This document shows, piece by piece, positions 53,621 through 64,000 of a DNA stretch of 64,000 nucleotides. This DNA is from Naematelia aurantialba. Taxonomy: Eukaryota > Basidiomycota > Tremellomycetes > Tremellales > Naemateliaceae. The DNA lies in the NCBI GenBank assembly GCA_021527695.1, contig JAKFAO010000012.1, forward strand, positions 558,001 to 622,000. Direction: 5' to 3'. The notes under the pieces were generated by a model that saw only the letters and a program-made list of their open reading frames with translations, made no database searches and had not been told where the DNA came from. Position 1 is the first letter of the stretch. The number at the start of each line of letters is the position of its first letter. The position numbers and the translations under genes are program-made.

Positions 53621-55191
53621 TCAAAAGCCTGTTGCCTCGATCAGAGGAATCGTCATGCGGCGGCGAGAGGACATACCATACTTCTGCCCTGCCAGACGCA
53701 TGTTCTTTTTGTTCTGGGCGATGCGATCTTCCAGCTGCGCAGATGTGAGTGGTCTGAATGAAGGACAGTGGTAAAAGCTCACCTCGCCTCGTTGGGTGTA
53801 GGCGGTATGCAACAGCGATGTGAGCTGGTGTCGCTGTGCCGCGACTCCCTTGACCTGACCCAAAGGCTGTGAAGAGCTCGTCAGCGACCGTCCCATCGTC
53901 CCTCCTGGTACTTTGTCTTGGCGTTGAGAGGGTCGCAGGGGCGGAAGGAGACGGGAGGGAGACGGGAACTCGGGAAACACACTTTATACTCAAACTCGTC
54001 TCCCGGCATACCAGGCTTGACGAGCCGTCTCTGTCGTTCCTCCTCTTTCCTGGCCGCTTCCAGATCCTTGCCCACATCGACCTCGACAATATCTGCGCCC
54101 TTGCTATTGAACTCATCCCAATGCCGTCCGACACGGCCGTCCTCTGCGGCGTTTGGATCGCCAGACCCGGCACCGGCACCAGCACCGGCACCGGCCGCGA
54201 CGCCACCCTCAGAGGCGGGGAAGAATGACATGTAGTACTCTGGGTCGTAGGCTGCCCACTGGCCAGAAGGGAGCTTGTAGTATCCCGGATACGGGTCGCC
54301 GGCGGTCGGCGGCGGGGGCACGTAGTCTGCCACTGCGGGGGCCGAGGTGATGGAGATACCGGGTGGCTTCGATGTGATAGTTGAGGGTATGGGGACATCG
54401 GAGGAGGAGGAGGAGGCTATAACAGTAGGATTAGCTGGTGAACAGCTCAGGAAATCGACACAAGAGGAAGAGGAAGGAAGAAGAGGAAGGAGGAAGGAGA
54501 CGAGAAGACGGAGGAAAGAAAGAAAAGCAGGAAGGACACTTGGATACGCAGACGTACATAGTCCGAACAGGTCGATATCGGGTTCAGGAGCTTTCTTTTT
54601 CGCCTGATTCCTAGCAAGACTGGGCGGGAGAAGCAAACCTGACTTTGCAGGCGGAGCATCGTCATCTTCGTCGACCTCGTCATCATAGTCCGGGTTAAGG
54701 GGAGGTGCGGGGACCGCCAATTTAGCAGCAGCAGCAGCAGCCGAAGCTTTGTTCACGGCTAGTCCAGTTTTATCGGGTCTTGATGCGCTGGCGGGAAGCT
54801 TCCGCTTGGGAGGGGGAAGCATGCCGACCAAAGCAGAACTAAGGCTTGTTCAGCCAAGCACGCCGCACGAGATCGACGACGAGGACGATGCTGACGATGC
54901 TCACCTGCCCTTGCCTTTTGAGCCCAACTTTGGCTTCTTTGCTGAACGGTCCTCGTCCTCGTCATCTCCCGCCTCTCGCATTGCCCTGCTATCGTCACCA
55001 TCGCCTCGGGTAGATGCTTTGGGGAGATCTAAAGTAATCTTTACTGGTCCGGTACGTTTCTTGGGCTTGGGTGCAGACGGCGCGGTCAAAGGCGGAGGCT
55101 TCGCCACAGCTGCAGCTGCGGGATTTGGCTTCGATGGACCGGACTCATTGTCTGATCCTTCCGAATCGGAGGCATAGTTGGCGAGAAGCAT
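53621..55191 (-). CDS. PRCC-like pre-mRNA splicing / mitotic-checkpoint-associated protein
   Basis: Six exons: 55191-54905, 54838-54558, 54416-53983, 53866-53783, 53734-53677, 53628-53621; 383 aa. It starts MLLANYASDSEGSDNE, typical of the family, followed by long Pro/Ala/Asp-rich disordered sequence. A central block is YPGYYKLPSGQWAAYDPEYY. The conserved C-terminal module is KGVAAQRHQLTSLLHTAY, then LEDRIAQNKKNMRLAGQKYGF. PRCC proteins are nuclear, bind splicing factors and MAD2B. The last exon is only 8 nt and gives the invariant Lys-Tyr-Gly-Phe end. If its 48-nt intron is retained the frame stays open to the same stop and the ending becomes KYGMSSRRR...ATGF. A KYQEGRWDGR frame in 53883-53950 may be an extra exon but has no fitting splice partner. 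Confidence 0.85.
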
Positions 55192-55380
55192 CTTGGCGAT
55201 GCAAATAACGATGCAGAGCGTCTATCCACTCGTCGAGGTTGCCACTGGTGAAACATCTCAAGTCACGTGACTGAAAAAGTCGGAACGAATCCACGATCTC
55301 CCGTTACATGTTCTGCCTTGTTCCCGTTTACTCGCCGACCGCCATCTCTCTGCCTGGGGTGTAGACAGCAAGTCTTAAAA
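55192..55380. promoter_or_regulatory. Compact bidirectional promoter, PRCC-like (-) / MEF1 (+), with E-box palindrome
   Basis: Only 189 bp separate the two divergent start codons. A perfect 10-bp palindrome GTCACGTGAC (55262-55271), a CACGTG E-box of the type bound by bHLH factors such as Cbf1, lies in the middle. That the site is used is inference. Confidence 0.55.
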
Positions 55381-58827
<3,447 letters not shown>

Positions 58828-59396
58828 ATGCTTGTTGGTTGCCGAACGACTTTGACGGTTCTCATCATGCCTGGAAGCGCGCAGGGTCGGAGCTTTGGGG
58901 CAGTGTTGTGGAGGGCGGTGGGTGATGGCCTCTTGGCGATGGTGTGACGTGTCATGATGAGGTTATGGCGTGCGGTATGGTGTCGCTGTTGGGTCGCCGA
59001 GAGCAGTCGGGAACGACGTGCGGGGATGTTAGGCTGTTGATACCCCTGCATGATCTGTAGATCGTTATGCCCAACGTTACATATATACTAGCCACGCGGC
59101 CAATCCCCTTGCCACCCTGCCTGTCGTGAGTGCAAGAGCGTCACTGCGAGATGCCGCTTGGGTCGGTGGGCCGTGTATATCATCGCTACATTTCTCTACA
59201 TCCAGAGAGGAATCGCCAACTCATGCTAGAATGGATGGAGAGGGATCAGATGCGTGCTGTGTATTGATTGGAACTCTCGTCTATCCCTTCAACTGTCGTA
59301 TCTCTCAAACAATCTTTTAAACCTCGAACGTCATCCCTCCATCGTCTCTTACCCGTCGAAACCCTCCTTTTGGAGATTCAACTCCTCCGCTGTGTC
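58828..59396. other. Convergent intergenic region, MEF1 / ABC transporter
   Basis: 569 bp between two stop codons. No gene recognised. A short direct repeat of the CCTCTTTTTGGAGATT type begins at about 59340 and extends into the ABC end. Confidence 0.5.
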
Positions 59397-62300
59397 TTAG
59401 CCCTCGAAACCCTCTTTTTGGAGATTGAACAGCTCGTGGTATCGCCCTTGACGATCCATGAGCTCCGCATGGGACCCGACTTCGACAATGGACTGGGGCC
59501 GACGTCAGCGTGCATGAGAGGGCACGAAGAGACAAGAGAGCGTGGTCACCGAGACCAGTGCATGATAAATGTGGCATAGAGGGAGGGGACGACAGAGGGG
59601 ACGATAGAACGAGTGTTCGATAGAGAGAGGTGGCGACAGAGGAGCGATAGAGGCGATGACGAGAGCTCATCACCAAGACTTGGCAATGGACATGCCGAGC
59701 AGTGGAAGCAAGCTTTTCGACGACACTCACACCATCCTCCACGACGGCAATCATGTCGGCCCTGCGCACCGTCGAGAACCGATGCGAGATGTATATCGTG
59801 GTGCACTTGCGTCTTGCCCCGCCGTCGTCCCCTCCTGCTCCTGCTGCTGCTCCCGTTCCCGCTCCAGCCCTCACTCCTTTGGTCCCTCTTGCCCCTCCCT
59901 CGCCTTCCCTCTGGCCGCTATCAGAAGCAGCATTAGAGGCAGAGGTAGAGGCAGAGGCAGAGGCAGGATCAGCGGCACCGGTAGAAGCAGAGGCAGAGGA
60001 GAGCGCGTGGATGCGCTGGAAGAGCTCTACTTCTGCTCTTGGATCTAGACTCGCTGACGGCTCGCTGTGGGTTGTGTCAGCGCGGTCGGGCCAAGTAAGA
60101 GGGAAGGAGGTGGTCAAGTAAGAGCGGCAGGGGCAGCCACCGCGTAAATTCAGAAACTCACTCGAAAACAACGAGATCAGCCTGATCGGCCCGGAGGAAC
60201 GCGCGCGACAACGCAACGCGCTGCCACTGGCCCCCCGAAAGCGCTGCAAACTTCTCCTTCTCCTGCGACCCCGGCCTAGACTCGCCTGGACCGCCTGGGC
60301 CACCTGGACCACCTGGACCGCCAGGACCACCGGGACCACCTGGACCGCCAGGACCACCAGGGGGAAACGGCAGCGGCCCATCGTCCATCATCCCCGGCGG
60401 AGGGAATGGCGGGAACCCATCTGGCGGTGGACCGGGGGGTGGGCCGCCTCCACCCCCTCCAAAGCCGCCTGGACCTCGGCCAAAGCCACCTCCCCCAGGG
60501 CCCCGGCCGCCTCCGCCCATCAGGCCCCCGCCTCCCCCTCCGCGCCCGCCACCGCCGCCGCCGTGGCCATCGAACGGTCTGGGCGGTCTCATGCTCTCGT
60601 CCCTGCCAGAGTCGACCTCTTCGTCGACCTGCTTGCTCGCGTCCGTGGTGATTTCCTCTTCGCTCGCATTCGGCACGCCGGAGCGATTCAGCGCCCCCTC
60701 CAACCCCACTTTATCCCGCACTTTCCCCGCCCCGCCACGCTCGATAGCCGTCAGGATCCGGCTGGTATCGTCCATCCACGAGACGGCGCCCACACCGACG
60801 TTCTCGCGCAGCGTGAGTGAGTACTTTGAGAAATCCTGGAACAGGCAGCTGGTCCGCGCGTGCAGCGAGTGCGGGTCGTACGACTCTGCCGGGCGACGGT
60901 TGATCAGCAGCGTGCCCGAGTGGCCGTACAGCCCCATGAGGGCCTTGACGAGCGTCGTCTTGCCGCCGCCGTTGAACCCGACGATAGCCAGCGTCGTGCC
61001 CGCCGGAATCGAGAGGTTGATCCCGCTCAGAGTCGGCTTCGTCGCGCCCGGATACGTAAAGCTCAGATCGACGGCTTCGATAGACATCCCGCCGTCGACT
61101 CGCGTGGTCTCGTAGTCCACCAGTGGGACGGGGTTGCCATCGTCGTCGAGCAGCGGCACGCGGAGCTCGTTCTCGAGGCTCTCGGGATCAGAGGTCGCTT
61201 CGACAAATGCGGCGAGGTAGAAGATGGATTGGAACGCCTGTTCTAGCACTCTGGTGAACTGTCGAATGGAAGCCAGCAGCGACGCAGCAGTCGACTGGTA
61301 CAGCCGTATCGAGCCCAGGCTCAGGGACGTCGGGATCGCCCGTAGTGCCAACAACACCTGTCCCCATATCAGCACCCGTGGCATACATTCTTGGTACTTC
61401 ATCTGCCGTCTCGTGCAAGCTGGACGCTCGGTACGGATAGAAAAACGCGCAGACTCACGTAGAAAGCCGTCTCGACGCCCTGCTGACCGAGCCCGAGACC
61501 GAGCTCTACGACGCCAAACTTGCCCTCAATCTCGGTCCGTTCCGCCTGCTGCTCCTGCATGACCTCCTCCCATTTTGCCAGCACCCACTCCTTCAGGCCG
61601 AACAACACCACCTCTTGCCGGTACTCGCCCCTCCGCGCAATGTCCTTGACGTTGGCCTGTTTCCGCCTCCGCGCGGTCCACCCCATCCGTCGCGCCGATT
61701 TGCTGCGCCCAAACACCCAGCTCCCAGTTAATCGCAGGACGGGCGGAGCGAGCGAGAGCGCCACGAGCAACGCAGACGCGGGCGACCACTGCTGAGCGGT
61801 CGCGGCTGTGCCTGCCAGTGTTCGCAGGAGTAGCGCCAGCTGGGTGACGACCTCGACCGTGATGGTGAGCAGGGCAAAGATGGACTGCAGCGTGTCAAAG
61901 GCGCCGGTGGTGCCGGACGACACGCCGTTCCGGGTAGACCGAGGTTCGAGACCGGCAAAGACCCCAGCTTCGTATAAGAGCGCCATGACGTGGGGATGCG
62001 ACATGGCGGGGATGGACAGGCTGAGCTGGGCGGCCAAGAACGCCCGTTCTATCTTGTAGTTGATGTGTGTCTGATGCAATGTCAGCGGTTGGGCCACCAA
62101 AGCAGAATACAAGTCGTCACGACGGAGACGACAGGCACCGAAGGGACGGACGGGGAGAGGGGACGGGTAGGGGCAGGGACAAGAGAGGGGACGGGGAGAC
62201 ACTCACGCGAATTAGCTGGTCGTTGTAGCGGGAGAGATAGCTGTAGATATCTTCTCCGGCGGTAAGGACCAAGCTGAGCAGTGCGACACGGAGTACCTCG

Positions 62301-62861
62301 CTCGCGTCCATTTTTGATCCGCCCTCAAACGACTGCTGGACAACATCCAGCATCCTGCTCTGGGCCCATAGTCTACCTTCATCAACGTCTGCTCTAGCCC
62401 AGAACCCCACAACATGGAACTCACCGTGCAGCCGGCAGCACACCCTTGATCAGCCTCCTGCCCAAGAACCCAGCGACGCGCAGCCTCTGGCCTTCCCAGA
62501 AGATCCGCAGGAACGGGATCCACAGCAACTGTACGAGCTGCAGCGCGAGGCGGATGTGCGTGAGGCCCAGTGGCCGGTCCTCGCCTTTGGGGCGGTAAGT
62601 CCCGTCCGGCTGGAGCCGTGTGAGCAGCCATGTCTGCGCGAGCGGCGACCGATGCCTGTCTTCTTCAGGCAGCTCGAGGTCGTGTGAGCCTGAGCGCGAG
62701 GAGGAGCGGGCGCTGGCATGCAGCTGTGCCTTCTCTTCCAGTGGAGCTCCGGGTTCGAGGCGTCCAGACGAGTTTGCCCATGAAGCCGAGGCCGCGGGTG
62801 CTTGTCGCCGGCGGACCGAGCTGCCCTTGAGAGCCGACACGACCACGGCGTCTGTGTCCAT
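59397..62861 (-). CDS. Single-NBD ABC transporter with Gly/Pro-rich insertion in the ATPase domain
   Basis: Six exons: 62861-62425, 62354-62207, 62070-61459, 61402-60162, 60064-59731, 59492-59397; 955 aa. The N-terminal half is a degenerate transmembrane region with several hydrophobic segments (HIRLALQLVQLLWIPFLRIF; SEVLRVALLSLVLTAGEDIY; LQSIFALLTITVEVVTQLAL). The NBD follows: VDLSFTYPGATKPTLSGINL, Walker A GFNGGGKTT, Q-loop CLFQDFSKYSL, signature ALSGGQWQRVALSRAFLR, Walker B DLVVFDEPSASLD, H-loop YISHR. Between the Q-loop helix and the signature sits an insertion of about 130 residues (about 60250-60600) of Gly-rich and Gly-Pro-Gly repeats. A second Ala/Ser/Gly-rich insertion (about 59800-60010) follows the D-loop. 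ABC-B-like, exporter type; substrate unknown. ATG 62861 is the first in-frame ATG. Confidence 0.83.
60285..60365. repeat. Coding (GGACCACCT)-type repeat in the ABC gene
   Basis: About eight 9-bp units (GGACCACCT, GGACCGCCA and variants) that encode Gly-Pro-Gly on the minus strand, inside the NBD insertion. Confidence 0.88.
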
Positions 62862-63422
62862 CCGCCCTCGTATGTACAATGCCAGGTATCAACCTGGCTG
62901 TCGCTGTCGCTGTCACCGTCGTTGTCACCGCTGTCGCTGTCGCCACCCGCAGTTGTCATCGCAGCTGCCACGTGGTCCACGTGGCCGGAGAATTCCTTAG
63001 AGCACCGGTATCCGCAGGTTGTTCGCTGTGAGCTTTTGATTTTTTTTGTACTTGTACTTCTCCAGCAACTGCGCATTTGGGCAGCCAGAGACAGCTGTGA
63101 GCGACCAGGCGAGGGAGCGGGGAGAGGGCGAGGGCGAGACGTCTTGGGGAGAGACGTCGTGGGGGAGATGCACATCGCCCAGAGCCATCTCGGTGGCGCC
63201 GTCGCAGTCTTTGGAGCTGACGCAGTCGACGAGCGCTGCGTTGCCAGCAGGATATAAGCTGGGGCTGACCCTCGTCGCGTTACAAGTCTCCCTCTCGTGC
63301 TGGAGTCTACCAACTACTGATTGTCTACGCATCACGCATACGCATCACGCATTGTTGTCCAGAGTTACATCCACATCCACACATTGATTCGTCAGCTATC
63401 GCTCTGACAAACGCCAATCAGG
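62862..63422. promoter_or_regulatory. Divergent intergenic region, ABC gene (-) / Ser-Pro-rich gene (+)
   Basis: 561 bp between divergent starts. A CTGTCGCTGTC-type repeat (about 62900-62945) and a T run (about 63040) are visible. No family signal in the open frames here. Confidence 0.45.
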
Positions 63423-64000
63423 ATGCCTCTCGCAGCCTCGCCGGCCCACTCCCACCCCTCGGACGCCTCTTCCCGGCGCCATAGCTTGCACACGCCGCCG
63501 GTGCGACTACCGCCTCCGCCGCACCTGCTTGGCCCGCCGTCGCCACCAGACCTCGACGGCGGCGGCCTCTCGCAGCCGCTGCTGTACCCTGCCGTGCCCG
63601 CCTACCACCCACCGCCTGTCGTGTCCCCGCCTCGGCTGCCAAGCTACTCTGCCTCGGTGCACTGCACGCCATCGACGTCGTCGCTATTCGAATACACCCG
63701 CGCGCCTACCCCGGCGTCGCTGTACCAGCATCAGTATAGCGCGCAGCCCTCGCCGTCCCCACTGGGTGCGGCCCCGCCAACCTACCCCTCAACGACCTAC
63801 CCAAGCACGACCCCCCACCGCACCAATACGACGCGTACTGCCCGAACGCCCTCTACCTCCTCTACCTCGACCACCACCTCGACCACTTCCACTTTCACCT
63901 CGACCGCCGCCTCCGCCACGGCGTCAAACATCCCGACCTCGCCCTCGCTGGGGACATGGGCAACGTCGCCGTCGGGGCAACCGTACTCGGCCGACACGGG
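63423..64000 (+). CDS. Ser/Pro/Thr-rich protein, N-terminal part (cut by window end)
   Basis: A frame from ATG 63423 stays open to the end (192 codons). The sequence is dominated by Pro and Ser (RLPPPPHLLGPPSPPDLDGG; YPAVPAYHPPPVVSPP), then Tyr/Gln/Ser (LYQHQYSAQPSPSPLGAAPP), then a Thr/Ser run (about 63850-63920). This is typical of the disordered start of a fungal transcription factor or signalling protein. No domain is reached. Introns beyond the window cannot be judged, and an alternative frame with a Leu/His/Asp bias overlaps the last 180 bases. Confidence 0.55.
   Translation, partial: MPLAASPAHSHPSDASSRRHSLHTPPVRLPPPPHLLGPPSPPDLDGGGLSQPLLYPAVPAYHPPPVVSPPRLPSYSASVHCTPSTSSLFEYTRAPTPASLYQHQYSAQPSPSPLGAAPPTYPSTTYPSTTPHRTNTTRTARTPSTSSTSTTTSTTSTFTSTAASATASNIPTSPSLGTWATSPSGQPYSADT

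Overview
The window is nuclear DNA of a fungus, most likely a basidiomycete yeast of the Tremellomycetes type. The evidence is GC-rich DNA; compact genes with many short GT-AG introns, mostly 45-150 nt with GTGAGT/GTAAGT-type donors and CTNAC/CTGAC-like branch sites; and a gene set of plainly fungal housekeeping proteins. No rRNA, tRNA, CRISPR array or recognisable transposon was seen. Exon models below were built by hand from splice signals, reading phase and family motifs. Each multi-exon model sums to a multiple of three.

Layout. 1-256: end of a NECAP-like endocytic adaptor (+). 493-1749: GNAT/FR47-type acetyltransferase (-). 2559-5625: branched-chain 2-oxoacid dehydrogenase E2 (-). 5992-7901: multispan membrane protein that looks like a catalytically dead signal-peptide-peptidase relative (-). 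8238-9986: 3-ketoacyl-CoA thiolase (-). 10334-12045: SDR/DUF1776-like protein (+). 12349-13099: OST2/DAD1 (-). 13493-14427: COA3 (+). 15020-16341: DID2/CHMP1 (-). 16755-18152: SVP26/TEX261 (+). 18546-20817: NAA30 (+). 21303-24311: SANT/Myb protein (+). 25083-29137: secreted GPI-type GH16 glycosidase in about 19 exons (+). 29493-32979: TKL kinase with a C-terminal C1 zinc finger (-). 34823-36011: low-complexity hypothetical protein (-). 36012-40290: repeat-rich gene-poor stretch. 40291-41940: mitochondrial hotdog thioesterase (+). 42074-44233: GPI-type Cys-rich wall protein (-). 44996-50997: four tandem intronless paralogs of an unrecognised family (-). 52170-53477: RXT2 (+). 53621-55191: PRCC-like splicing protein (-). 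55381-58827: mitochondrial elongation factor G (+). 59397-62861: single-NBD ABC transporter (-). 63423-64000: start of a Ser/Pro-rich protein (+, cut by the window end).

The genes are mostly unrelated in pathway. Loose themes are mitochondria (BCKDH E2, COA3, MEF1, thioesterase), the secretory pathway and endosomes (OST2, SVP26, DID2, NECAP, SPP-like), acyl-CoA metabolism (BCKDH E2, thiolase, thioesterase) and the cell wall (GH16, Cys-rich GPI protein). Several neighbours are divergent over short intergenic gaps and probably share promoters.

The most unusual content is the tandem array of four intronless WW-motif genes inside an otherwise intron-dense locus. Next are the run of micro-exons (7-20 nt) in GH16, NAA30, DID2 and PRCC, the apparently inactive SPP-like protein, the thiolase with a mutated PTS2-like N-terminus, and the long Gly/Pro insertion inside the ABC ATPase domain.
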